64,000 nt of DNA from Ornithinimicrobium ciconiae (lineage in GTDB: Bacteria > Actinomycetota > Actinomycetes > Actinomycetales > Dermatophilaceae): the NCBI RefSeq assembly GCF_007197575.1, contig NZ_CP041616.1, positions 2,852,001 through 2,916,000 of the forward strand. Reading direction: 5' to 3'. The notes under the pieces were generated by a model that saw only the letters and a list, made by a program, of their open reading frames with translations, was not told the origin of the DNA and searched no databases. This document shows, piece after piece, positions 42,286 through 51,385 of the stretch. The position numbers and the translations under genes are program-made. Numbering within the stretch: the first letter of the stretch is position 1; each line of letters opens with the position of its first letter.

Positions 42286-42705
42286 CTAGTTGCGGCCGTA
42301 GACCATCGTCACGAAGTGGTTGATCTTGTCCTCGGACACGTGGCGGGCCAGGTCCGACTCGCTGATCATGCCGACCACCTCACCGTTCTCCACGACGGGC
42401 ATGCGCTTGACCTGCTGGGTGCCCATCAGGTCCACGATGGTGTCGACGGGCTCGTCCAGGCCGATCGTGGACACGATGCCCTGAGCGAGCTCGCCCGCCG
42501 GTGTGGCTGACAGGTCGCGGCCCTCGGCGCAGGCCCGCACGACGATGTCGCGATCGGTGATGATGCCACTGAGGCCTCCCTCGGCGGACTGCACGGGCAG
42601 GCACCCCACCCCCAGGTCACGCATCATGGTCGCCGCCTCAATCAGCGACTGGTCCTCACGGACGGTCTTGATCCCGGTGTTCATGATCTCGCGGGCTGTG
42701 CTCAT
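42286..42705 (-). CDS. CBS domain-pair protein
   Basis: 139 residues with two CBS domains: AREIMNTGIKTVREDQSLIEAATMMRDLGVGCLPV and GIVSTIGLDEPVDTIVDLMGTQQVKRMPVVENGEVVGMISESDL. Stand-alone CBS pairs bind adenosine nucleotides (AMP, ATP, SAM) and can act as sensors. It is separate from smpB by 84 bp on the same strand. Partner unknown. Confidence 0.93.
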   Translation of the reverse strand: MSTAREIMNTGIKTVREDQSLIEAATMMRDLGVGCLPVQSAEGGLSGIITDRDIVVRACAEGRDLSATPAGELAQGIVSTIGLDEPVDTIVDLMGTQQVKRMPVVENGEVVGMISESDLARHVSEDKINHFVTMVYGRN

Positions 42706-42789
42706 CTGAACTCCCTGCTGGTGCGGATGGTGCTTCGTTCCCCACCACCGTGCACGCCAGCGCCGCGACCGGCAACCGCGGAGCGCGGA

Positions 42790-43266
42790 TCAGCCGTGCT
42801 GACGCAGGTGCGCGGACAGGGCCTTCTGCACCTCGCGGGCGTCCTGCTTCTCGCGCAGGGTCTGCCGCTTGTCGTGCTCCTTCTTGCCCTTGGCCAGCGC
42901 GATCTCGACCTTGACCCGCCCGTCCTTGAAGTAGAGCGCGAGCGGGACGATCGTGTGCCCGGACTGGTTGGCCTTGGCGACCAACTTGTCGAGCTCGTGC
43001 CGGTGCAGGAGCAGCTTGCGACGACGCCGGGCGGTGTGGTTGGTCCAGTTGCCCTGCGTGTACTCCGGGATGTGCACGCCCTCGAGCCACAGCTCCCCGT
43101 TGTAGTCGGTGGCGTAGCCGTCCACCAGGGAGGCCCGCCCCATGCGCAGCGACTTGACCTCCGTGCCGGTCAGCACGAGGCCGGCCTCGAGCGTGTCCTC
43201 GATCAGGAAGTCGTGCCGAGCCTTCTTGTTGCTCGCGATGAGCTTGCGCCCACTCTCCTTGGCCAT
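42790..43266 (-). CDS. smpB: SsrA-binding protein SmpB
   Basis: 158-residue partner of tm[37 protein letters not shown] is the family signature; [11 protein letters not shown] and the basic tail [23 protein letters not shown] that enters the decoding centre are intact. It is downstream of the ftsE-ftsX-hydrolase genes, an arrangement found in many Gram-positives, and near ssrA. Confidence 0.97.
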   Translation of the reverse strand: MAKESGRKLIASNKKARHDFLIEDTLEAGLVLTGTEVKSLRMGRASLVDGYATDYNGELWLEGVHIPEYTQGNWTNHTARRRRKLLLHRHELDKLVAKANQSGHTIVPLALYFKDGRVKVEIALAKGKKEHDKRQTLREKQDAREVQKALSAHLRQHG

Positions 43267-43368
43267 GCTCGTGCCACCTCCTGCCGATGTATGTCGAGTG
43301 GCCGGGTTCTCCGGCGACCTCCCAGGATACCGGGTCGGCAGCCTGCGACCGAGCCGTTATCGTCTCGC

Positions 43369-44937
43369 TCAGAGCCAGGTGCGCGGATTGACCGGCGTCC
43401 CGTTCTCCCGCGTCTCGAAGTGCAGGTGGCAGCCCGTGGAGGTGCCGGTCGTGCCGACATAGCCCAGGACGTCACCACGAGAGACCGACCCGGAGGTGCG
43501 AGCAAAGCTCTCCAGGTGCAGATAGCGCGTGGTCAGGTTGACCCCGTTGAGGACCCCGTGGTCGACGGTGATGATGTTGCCCCCGCCGCCGCTGTAGGTC
43601 GCCCCGATGATGGTCCCTGCAGCCGGTGCCCGCACAGCGGTGCCGCAGGCTGCGCCATAGTCGAGTCCGGCGTGCAGGCGCGGATAGCCCAGCACCGGGT
43701 GCATCCGCCAGCCGAACTCGCTGGTGGTGGGTGCGTTGACCGGATGGCTGAGCACCCCGCTCGACGGCGGAGCCGGCGCGGGCGGCGGCTCGGGGGCCGG
43801 CGGCGGTGCTGGAGTTGGGGCCGGTGCGGGGGCCGGGGCAGGCGCTGGGGCCGGTGCGGGTGGGGCGGGTGTGCTGCGGCGGGACCGGTCGGCGGCCTGA
43901 CGCTCGCGCTCGCGCTCCTCTGCGGCCTCCCTGCGGGCCTCCTGCGCCGCAGCCTCCTTGCGCGCCTGCTCCGCGGCCGCCTCCTGACGGGCACGCTCCT
44001 CGGCGATCCGCTTCTGCCGCGCCTCCTCGGCCAACCGCTCTTCCTCGGCCTTCTCGTCCTGCTTCAGCCCGTACTTCTCCTCCGCGAGGGCGGTCAGGTC
44101 CTGCTCCAGTGCATCTGCCTCGGCCTGCTCCTGCGCGAGGTGCTCCTCCAGCTTGGCGATCTCACCCTGGAGTGCTTCCTTCTCCTGCGCCTGCTGCGCC
44201 TCGAGAGCCTCCAGGTCGGCCTTCAGCTGCTCGGCGGACTCGCGTGCCTCGTCCTTGCGGATCGTGGTGGCCTCCGCCTCGGCGAGCAGGAGGGCGATGT
44301 CACGCCGGACCCCTGCCAGACGGTCCTGCTCCGCGGTCTCCTCGGCGATCTGGCTGCCCAGACGCTCGATAGTGCTGTCCTGCACGCGCATCACGGTCCG
44401 TGCCATCGACATCTCCTCGATGGCGTTGCTCTCCCCCACCAGGACCTCGAGCGTGAGCGTGATGGTGCCCAACCCACCGCTCTTGTAGGACTCCCGGGCG
44501 ATGGAGCCGACGGCGCTCCGGGTCTCCGCCTGCGCGGCGGCGTTGTCCGCCAGGCTGGACTCGATCTTCGCCTCGTTGGCGTAGGCGACCTCCAACTCGC
44601 CGGCGACTCGCTCCTCCTCAGCCTGTGCCTCGACGAGTTCGTCCTCGGCGATCGCCAGGTCGATCCTGGCCTGGTCCACCTTTGCCGTGGTCTCTCTCAG
44701 CGCCTTGTCCGCAGCCTGAAGCTCGGCGGAGGTGTCCTCCAGGTCGTGGGCCAGCTCCTCCTGCCGCTCCTGCGAGGCGGCCTGGTCGGCCTGGCGCTGC
44801 TGCTCCTGCCGCTCGACCTCCCGGATCCGGTCCCGGATGTCGTCCAGCCCGGCGACGGCCGGGGTGGCGGCCAGCATGCCCGCCATCGTCAGGGCCACCA
44901 CCACGCTCCAGCGATGGCGTCGTGTCGTGTTCGTCAT
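43369..44937 (-). CDS. FtsEX-associated M23 peptidoglycan hydrolase
   Basis: 522 residues. Signal peptide (WSVVVALTMAGMLAATPAVA), then a long coiled coil (about residues 30-340, repeated EQQRQAD, EEAE and ARQEA motifs), then an Ala/Pro linker (APAPAPAPAPAPAPTPAPPP-like), and a C-terminal LytM domain with HAGLDY (metal His/Asp) and HLHFE. This matches EnvC/PcsB/CwlO-type proteins held at the divisome and activated by FtsEX. The gene lies directly downstream of ftsX (14-bp gap). Its start, ATG 44937, gives a proper signal sequence. Confidence 0.92.
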   Translation of the reverse strand: MTNTTRRHRWSVVVALTMAGMLAATPAVAGLDDIRDRIREVERQEQQRQADQAASQERQEELAHDLEDTSAELQAADKALRETTAKVDQARIDLAIAEDELVEAQAEEERVAGELEVAYANEAKIESSLADNAAAQAETRSAVGSIARESYKSGGLGTITLTLEVLVGESNAIEEMSMARTVMRVQDSTIERLGSQIAEETAEQDRLAGVRRDIALLLAEAEATTIRKDEARESAEQLKADLEALEAQQAQEKEALQGEIAKLEEHLAQEQAEADALEQDLTALAEEKYGLKQDEKAEEERLAEEARQKRIAEERARQEAAAEQARKEAAAQEARREAAEERERERQAADRSRRSTPAPPAPAPAPAPAPAPAPTPAPPPAPEPPPAPAPPSSGVLSHPVNAPTTSEFGWRMHPVLGYPRLHAGLDYGAACGTAVRAPAAGTIIGATYSGGGGNIITVDHGVLNGVNLTTRYLHLESFARTSGSVSRGDVLGYVGTTGTSTGCHLHFETRENGTPVNPRTWL

Positions 44938-44951
44938 GTCGGGACCGCCTC

Positions 44952-45871
44952 TCAGACACGCACGTGTCGTCGTAGTGCCAACCAGGATGTGATGACCGCC
45001 AGCAGCACGGCGCCGCCGACCAGTATGGGGGTGATGGTCCACAGGTCGGCGGGGCCGATCAGTCCGATCATGCCGGTCTGTCCCGCCAGCAGGTCGGACA
45101 GGAAACCGCTGATGCCGTACTCCACCATCGACCACAGCAGCCCGATCGCCAGCACGGCCCCCAGGAGCGTGGCCAGCACGGTCTCGACGAGGAAGGGCAC
45201 CTGGATGGTGAAGGCGGAGGCTCCGACGAGCCGCATAATGTTGGTCTCGCGACGTCGGCTCCAGGCCGTGAGCCGGATCGTGGTGCTGATCAGCAGGACC
45301 GCGCAGGCCACCATGGCGGCCGCCAGCCCGACTGCCGAGAGACTGATGGCGTTGAGGAAGGTGAAGAGCTTGTCGACCACCTCGCGCTGGTCCTCCACGC
45401 TCTCCACTCCCGGCGCACCGTCAAAGGCGCTGGCCACGACCTCATACTTCGTCGGATCGGCAAGCCGCACCCGGAAGCTCTCGGGGATGGCCTCCTGCGG
45501 GATCGAGTCGAGGACCGGAGAGTTGCGGAACTGCTCGCGGAAGCGCTCGTAGGCCTCCTCGTTCGACTCGTACCAGTACTCCTCGACCAGCCCGTCGAGG
45601 CGGTCGAGGTCGTCGCGCAACTGGTCCCGCTGGGCGTCGGTGACCGCTCCGCCGGCGCAGGAGGCCACGTCGTCGGCATCCGGGGTGCACAGGAAGATCG
45701 AGACCTGGACCCGGTCGTACCAGTAGCCCTTGAGGGTGTCGACCTGGCGCTGCGCCAGCAGGCCGCTGCCCAGGAAGAACAGGGAGACCATCGTGACCAG
45801 GACGACCGCCACGAACATCGAGGTGTTGCGACGCAGCCCGTTCCAGACCTCGCCCAGCAGGAAACCCATCC

Positions 45872-45875
<4 letters not shown>
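44952..45875 (-). CDS. ftsX: Cell division protein FtsX
   Basis: 307-residue permease-like subunit with four predicted membrane spans (residues about 20-45, 185-210, 235-260, 280-300) and a large extracellular loop (about 45-180) that would bind the hydrolase. VLVTMVSLFFLGSGLLAQRQ and RLTAWSRRRETNIMRLVGAS are typical. It overlaps ftsE by 4 bp. With ftsE and the M23 gene it forms a division/wall-cutting unit. Confidence 0.96.
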
Positions 45876-46573
<698 letters not shown>

Positions 46574-46669
46574 CGGGTGGCACCGCTGCCTTCGTCGTGC
46601 GGGACCGGCCGGTCTCGGGCTGTCCGGCAGGCCTCCGGGCGACACGGGGTTGCCGCCGGTGCTTGCCAC

Positions 46670-46701
46670 GTTACGGGTGTTACTGGTGTGATTGTGGTAA
46701 T
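46670..46701. promoter_or_regulatory. MtrA-like direct-repeat array between ftsE and ldt
   Basis: GTTAC at 46670, GTTAC at 46679, GTGAT at 46688 and GTAAT at 46697, each exactly 9 bp apart. The first pair (GTTACGGGTGTTAC) matches the GTNAC-N4-GTNAC form bound by the actinobacterial response regulator MtrA, which controls cell-wall hydrolases and division genes. The array lies between two divergent wall-remodelling genes. Confidence 0.6.
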
Positions 46702-46823
46702 TCGACAGTCCGGGCGTGGTGCGATTCGCCACACCTGGGGACTTTTCCAGGATCGCGTGCAACTCCTGGGGTGGTCCAGTGCGTCTGCGAAGAGGCAGAG
46801 TGATCTCGGGGAAAGGGAACATC

Positions 46824-47546
46824 GTGAGGCGACCAGCAGACAGCCCACCGGGGGCGGCGACGCGTCGCACCCTCCTGCGCGGGGGCGCCGCCGCAGCGCT
46901 CGGAGGTGCGCTGACCGTGCTGGCCAGCAGTCCTGGCCAGGCGGCCTGGCCGACCTTCACGCTCGGTTCCTCCGGCGAGCACGTCTCTGCCCTGCAGCGT
47001 CTGCTGGGCGAGCGCGGCTACTGGTGCGGGACTCCCGACGGGCACTTCGGCGGGCTGACTCAGCAGGCCGTCTACGCCCTCCAGAAGTCCGGTGGCCTGA
47101 CCCCCGACGCGGTCGTGGGTCGGCAGACTCTCAAGGCGCTCTCGGCGTGGGTCCAGCCGGCCGTGCTCGACGACGGGCCCGGGACGCGGGTGGTGGTCCA
47201 GCTGGAGCGGCAGGTCCTGACCGTGCTGCGCGACGGGGTGCTGCAGCTGACCCTCAACACCTCCACCGGCAACGGCGAGCCCTACGACTGGTACGGACGC
47301 ACCTACAACGCCAACACCCGCCCCGGCGACTTCGAGGTCTTCCAGACCTACTCCCCCGGCTGGCAGACCGGACCGCTGGGCCGGCTCTACCGTCCGCAGT
47401 ACTTCAACGGCGGCATCGCCGTGCACGGCTCGGAGTTCATCCCGCCCTATCCGGACTCCCACGGCTGCTGCCGCGTCTCGGTGGCCGCGATGGACATGCT
47501 CTGGGAGGGCACCATGGACATGGGCACTCCAGTCCGCGTCGTCTGA
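46824..47546 (+). CDS. Tat-exported YkuD L,D-transpeptidase with peptidoglycan-binding domain
   Basis: 240 residues from GTG 46824 (GAAAGGGAAC upstream). A twin-arginine signal (RRTLLRGGAAAALGGALTVLASS) is followed by a PG_binding_1 domain (LGSSGEHVSALQRLLGERGYW) and a YkuD domain with IAVHGSEF and the catalytic SHGCCRV. YkuD enzymes make 3-3 crosslinks in peptidoglycan. The Cys-Cys in SHGCCRV (usually SHGCIR or similar) is slightly unusual. The gene is divergent from ftsE. Confidence 0.92.
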   Translation: MRRPADSPPGAATRRTLLRGGAAAALGGALTVLASSPGQAAWPTFTLGSSGEHVSALQRLLGERGYWCGTPDGHFGGLTQQAVYALQKSGGLTPDAVVGRQTLKALSAWVQPAVLDDGPGTRVVVQLERQVLTVLRDGVLQLTLNTSTGNGEPYDWYGRTYNANTRPGDFEVFQTYSPGWQTGPLGRLYRPQYFNGGIAVHGSEFIPPYPDSHGCCRVSVAAMDMLWEGTMDMGTPVRVV

Positions 47547-47550
47547 CCTA

Positions 47551-47612
47551 TTTTTGGAGAGGTTTCGTCGGCGGATTCACCATTTTTAGAGGGGTTTCGT
47601 AGGCGTCCTCAC
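47551..47612. repeat. Reverse-orientation copy pair of the 32-bp repeat family
   Basis: GGTTTCGT occurs at 47561 and 47593, exactly 32 bp apart, inside TTTTTGGAGAGGTTTCGTCG- and TTTTTAGAGGGGTTTCGTAG-like units. The reverse complement (ACGAAACC(T/C)CTC) matches the array at 19611-19700. It lies between the convergent L,D-transpeptidase and prfB genes, 4 bp past the former's stop, and its T-runs could help terminate transcription. Confidence 0.85.
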
Positions 47613-47622
47613 CCGTGCCTGC

Positions 47623-48741
47623 TCAGGCGTTCGAGGCCTCGCGCTGCTGATTGCGCCTCCACCGGATGCCGGCCTCGATAAAGGCGTCGATCTCACCGTC
47701 GAGGACGGCAGACGTCGACCCGACCTCGTATTCCGTGCGCAGATCCTTGACCATCTGGTAAGGGTGCAGCACATAGGAGCGCATCTGCTCGCCCCAGCTG
47801 GCCTTGATGTCCCCGGCCAGTTCCTTCTTGGCAGCGTCCTCCTCCTGCTTCTTCAGCAGCAGGAGGCGCGACTGCAGCACCCGCAGCGCGGCGGCCCGGT
47901 TCTGGATCTGGCTCTTCTCGTTCTGCATCGATACGACCGTGCCGGTCGGCAGGTGCGTCATCCGCACCGCGGAGTCGGTCGTGTTGACCGACTGCCCACC
48001 CGGTCCGGAGGAGCGGAACACGTCGACCTTGAGGTCGTGCTCCGGGATCTCGATCGTGTCCGTGGACTCGATCAGCGGGATCACCTCGACGGCGGCGAAG
48101 CTCGTCTGGCGCCGCCCCTGGTTGTCGAACGGGCTGATCCGCACCAGCCGGTGGGTCCCCGCCTCGACGGCCAGCGTGCCGAAGGCATAGGGCGCCTTGA
48201 TCTCGAAGGTGGCCGACTTCAGACCCGCCTCCTCGGCGTAGGAGGTGTCCAGCACCGTGGTCGCATAACCGTGCCGCTCGGCCCAGCGCAGATACATCCG
48301 CATGAGCATCTCGGCGAAGTCGGCGGCATCCACCCCGCCCGCACCGGCCCGGATGGTCACGACCGCGTCGCGCTCGTCATACTCACCGCTGAGCAGGGTG
48401 CGAACCTCCAGCTCGCTGACGGCCTTCTTGACCCTGGCCAGCTCCGCCTCCGCCTCGACCATGGTCTCGGCGTCCGCCTCCTCCTGGCCCAGCTCCACGA
48501 GCGCCTGGAGGTCATCGACCCGAGTCTCCATGGAGGTCACCCGGTCGTGCTCTGCCTTGACCCGGGAGAGCTGGCTGGTCACCTGCTGGGCACGCTCGAC
48601 GTCGTCCCACAGGTCCGGGGCTGACACCTGGGTCTCGAGGTCGGTGATCTGCTGCTCGAGCCGATCCAGGTCACTGACATCCCGGACCGACTTCACGGTC
48701 GTCCGAAGTGCCTTGATCTCGCTGTCGAAGTCCACTGCCAC
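47623..48741 (-). CDS. prfB: Peptide chain release factor 2
   Basis: 372-residue class I release factor for UGA/UAA. The stop-recognition motif SPF ([11 protein letters not shown]) and the catalytic GGQ ([17 protein letters not shown]) are present. The gene is one continuous frame: the programmed +1 frameshift with an internal UGA seen in many bacteria is absent, as is usual in Actinobacteria. The start is GTG 48741 or a second GTG 6 bases later; no clear ribosome-binding site. Confidence 0.97.
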   Translation of the reverse strand: MAVDFDSEIKALRTTVKSVRDVSDLDRLEQQITDLETQVSAPDLWDDVERAQQVTSQLSRVKAEHDRVTSMETRVDDLQALVELGQEEADAETMVEAEAELARVKKAVSELEVRTLLSGEYDERDAVVTIRAGAGGVDAADFAEMLMRMYLRWAERHGYATTVLDTSYAEEAGLKSATFEIKAPYAFGTLAVEAGTHRLVRISPFDNQGRRQTSFAAVEVIPLIESTDTIEIPEHDLKVDVFRSSGPGGQSVNTTDSAVRMTHLPTGTVVSMQNEKSQIQNRAAALRVLQSRLLLLKKQEEDAAKKELAGDIKASWGEQMRSYVLHPYQMVKDLRTEYEVGSTSAVLDGEIDAFIEAGIRWRRNQQREASNA

Positions 48742-48781
48742 AAGGAGACAGCCTACGCGACGGAGCGTTGACCCCGTGAGG

Positions 48782-50239
48782 TCAGGCGAACTGGACCCTC
48801 CGGATCCGCGCTGCCGGGACCTTTGACATCAGCCACTCGACGGCCTGCTGGGCCGACCAGCCCTCGACATAGGTGCGGATCAGCTCGCTCGCGCCGACCA
48901 GGTCCTGGCCGAGGGTGACCAGGCGGGCCTCGACGTAGCCGTCCTTGCGCTCCTGGCCCAGGCCGATGTTGGCCATCAGTCCGTTGCACAGGCACTTGCG
49001 CCCCTCGGTGGCCTCCTGCTCGCCACCCTTCTTCAGATACATGTGCACGGGCTCGGCGGGGCAGCGGTAGCCGACCTCGCCGTCCTCGCGCTCGTAGGGC
49101 GTGCGCAGGTAGGACAGGTCGCACAGCCGGGGACGTGCCTGGTAGGTCTCTTCCTCGCTGGCGGTGTCGGTGAGGCTGGCGACCTTGAACGGGAAGCCGG
49201 TGGGGCTGGCCAGCGGGTCATTCTTGACCTCGAGCTTGCCTTCGCGCAGGTCCGCCAGCATCGATTCGCGGGTGGCGTTGGTGATGCCGCTGTCGAGGGA
49301 GAGGGCAAACAGGGTGCCGACCTGCACCCCTGCCGCGCCGAGCGCGAGCGCCTCTTCGACCTTCTCGGGTGTGCCATAGGCACCGGCCAGCCAGAAGGGC
49401 AGGCCCAGCTCGACCATCTTGGCCAGGTTGGCGTCATCACGCGGACCGTAGATCGGCTCACCGCGCTCGTCGAGCTGCATCTTGCCCCGCGGCGGGGCGC
49501 TGTGCCCGCCGGCGACCGGACCCTCTACGACAAAACCGTCCGGCCGGATCTCGGGATCGCGATAGAGGTAGTTGGCCAGAGCGTCTACGGAGACGATCGC
49601 CAGGAAGTCGGGGCGTTTCATCGTGGGGAGGGAGTCGCCGAGCAGGTCGGCGGGGTCGACCTCGATGTAGCGGGTGATCTTGCCGCCCAGGACGTCGGCC
49701 GAGATCCGCCCGGGTCGGCCAGCCGAGATGTCGCGCAGCAGACGCGGGATCTCCCGGGGGATGCCGGCGCCCATCAGGACGTAGTCCACTCCGGCCAGGA
49801 CGGCGCCGAGGAGGGCGGTCGGCGTGGCCATCTGGACCTTCTCCAGGCAGTTGATGCCGACCGCACCGTCATGTCCCTCCTTGGCCAGCCACACCTCGGC
49901 GAAGTTGCCGACCACCGCGAGCTCCTGGCCGGCGCGGGCCGTCGTGAGGGTGAGTTTGGGGATGGGCTTGTAGGGCGTGCCAGGCTTGCGCCCACCGGAG
50001 ATGAAGTACTTGTCCATGACCCGGGCGGCCATGTCGGCGTCGGGGAAGGCAGCCATCGCGCGTCGCATGTGCCCGCCGGGGTCACCGTCTTGGAGGCGGC
50101 GCGAGAGCACGGCGTCCATGGCCGTGCCGGACACGACGCCCACCTGGCCGGCCATGGCGACCTCACGGGCGAGTTGCCAGGAGGAGACGGCGACGCCCAT
50201 GCCTCCCTGGATGACGACGGGTAGTGCAGTGGGAGCCAC
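48782..50239 (-). CDS. Nitronate monooxygenase-like FMN enzyme (NMO/2-nitropropane dioxygenase family)
   Basis: 485 residues. [82 protein letters not shown] and [30 protein letters not shown] form the FMN barrel. A C-terminal region of about 110 residues carries a [13 protein letters not shown] segment with Cys residues. GTG 50239 with GAGGAGG 5 bases away is the best start. The family includes nitronate oxidases and FabK-type enoyl reductases, so the reaction is uncertain. A TetR-type operator lies upstream. Confidence 0.88.
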   Translation of the reverse strand: MAPTALPVVIQGGMGVAVSSWQLAREVAMAGQVGVVSGTAMDAVLSRRLQDGDPGGHMRRAMAAFPDADMAARVMDKYFISGGRKPGTPYKPIPKLTLTTARAGQELAVVGNFAEVWLAKEGHDGAVGINCLEKVQMATPTALLGAVLAGVDYVLMGAGIPREIPRLLRDISAGRPGRISADVLGGKITRYIEVDPADLLGDSLPTMKRPDFLAIVSVDALANYLYRDPEIRPDGFVVEGPVAGGHSAPPRGKMQLDERGEPIYGPRDDANLAKMVELGLPFWLAGAYGTPEKVEEALALGAAGVQVGTLFALSLDSGITNATRESMLADLREGKLEVKNDPLASPTGFPFKVASLTDTASEEETYQARPRLCDLSYLRTPYEREDGEVGYRCPAEPVHMYLKKGGEQEATEGRKCLCNGLMANIGLGQERKDGYVEARLVTLGQDLVGASELIRTYVEGWSAQQAVEWLMSKVPAARIRRVQFA

Positions 50240-50287
50240 GGGGGCCTCCTCAAGGTCTGGGGTGCTCGGCCAAGCGGACATACGAGT

Positions 50288-50324
50288 CCGTAGGTTTCGC
50301 TTGCGTAACCTACGGTAGCGTAGG
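50288..50324. promoter_or_regulatory. TetR-type operator-like repeats upstream of the NMO-like gene
   Basis: CCGTAGGTT (50288-50296) is repeated inverted as AACCTACGG (50307-50315), and CCTACG-GTAG-CGTAGG (50309-50324) is a second overlapping inverted repeat. Such ACCTACGGTA-type palindromes in actinobacterial promoters are often TetR-family operators. They sit 49-85 bp from the GTG of the NMO-like gene. No regulator gene is adjacent. Confidence 0.55.
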
Positions 50325-50349
50325 GACGCCAGATCTCGCCAGCCGTGAC

Positions 50350-51330
50350 TCAACCGCGGCGTTCGCGGCACACGGCCAGCACGGCCCGCTCCACGGCATA
50401 CTCCGGGTCTCTGGCGACGGCCGTCCCCGTGCGCAGACCACCCTTGATGTCCACGTCCGCGGCGGCCACCGCCTCGATGGCCCGACCCAGCCGTATGCCG
50501 TCCCAGCCCTGCGCGGTGCGGCGTGCCTGGTCGACCTGCCACGGGGCCATCCCCAGGTCGCGGGCCAGGTTCGCCGAGCTCGCTCGTCCCGCGCTGGCGA
50601 CCTTGCCGACCTGCCGCAGCTGCATCGCCAGGACGGCCACGATCGGCACCGGGTCGAGGCCGCCAGCGAGAGCGTGGCGCAGCAGCCGCAGCGCCTCGGC
50701 TGTGTCACCGCGCAGCGCGGCATCTGCCACCTTGAAGCCGGTCGTCTCGACCTTGTCACCGTAGTAGGTCTCGACGTCCTCGGCGCGCACCCGTCCCGTG
50801 GTGTCCCGGACGAGCTGGGCGCAGGCGGTCGCCAGCTCGGCGACATCCTTGCCGACCGCCTGCACGAGCGCGGTGATCGCCGGCTCCTCGATCTGCCTCC
50901 TGGCTGCCCGGAACTCCTGCTGCACGAACGAGGTCTTGTCCCGGTCCGACTTGACGGCGGGAGCGGTGATCACCCGGCCATTCTTCTTGAGCAGGTCCAG
51001 GACCCGCTTGCCGCGGTTGCCGCTCTTGTGCCGCACGATCAGGGTGACTCCGTCGGGCGGGTCCTGCGCCAGCGCGTGAGCATCCTCGACCAACGAGTCG
51101 TCGGCCTCCTCGAAGCCGTCGACCACGATGGCTGTCCACCCGCCGAACAGCGAGGGGCTCGCGTGGACACCGAGCGCGCCCGGCTCGTAGCCCTGTGCCG
51201 AGATCTTCACGAAGTCGACCTCAGGGTCGTGCGCCCGCAGCGCGGTCAGGACGGAGTCCACCGCACGCTCGGCAAGGATCTGCTCCGGCCCGGACACCAG
51301 CACCAGGTCGGGGACGTCGGACTCGCTCAC
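50350..51330 (-). CDS. holA: DNA polymerase III subunit delta
   Basis: 326-residue clamp-loader subunit. DLVLVSGPEQILAERAVDSVL is the N-terminal Walker-like region of the family; LARDLGMAPWQVDQARRTAQGW near the C terminus is the typical lid/collar region. It opens the beta clamp during loading. The start is GTG 51330. It is on the same strand as the DinG-like helicase but separated from it by 55 bp. Confidence 0.93.
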   Translation of the reverse strand: MSESDVPDLVLVSGPEQILAERAVDSVLTALRAHDPEVDFVKISAQGYEPGALGVHASPSLFGGWTAIVVDGFEEADDSLVEDAHALAQDPPDGVTLIVRHKSGNRGKRVLDLLKKNGRVITAPAVKSDRDKTSFVQQEFRAARRQIEEPAITALVQAVGKDVAELATACAQLVRDTTGRVRAEDVETYYGDKVETTGFKVADAALRGDTAEALRLLRHALAGGLDPVPIVAVLAMQLRQVGKVASAGRASSANLARDLGMAPWQVDQARRTAQGWDGIRLGRAIEAVAAADVDIKGGLRTGTAVARDPEYAVERAVLAVCRERRG

Positions 51331-51385
51331 CGGCTACGCCTCTCTGTGCCCGCGGTGGTCGGGCGCACCAGCCGGGTCAGTCTCG

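Noticed and set aside
42721..45552. A 943-codon plus-strand open frame across smpB, the M23 hydrolase gene and ftsX
   Set aside because: It covers three well-supported genes on the opposite strand and has low-complexity, domain-free content.
46574..46823. ydaO-type (c-di-AMP) riboswitch upstream of the L,D-transpeptidase gene
   Set aside because: This was considered because ydaO elements precede actinobacterial wall-hydrolase genes, but the conserved riboswitch core is absent.
47623..48741. Programmed frameshift in prfB
   Set aside because: The gene is one open frame from start to stop without the internal UGA.
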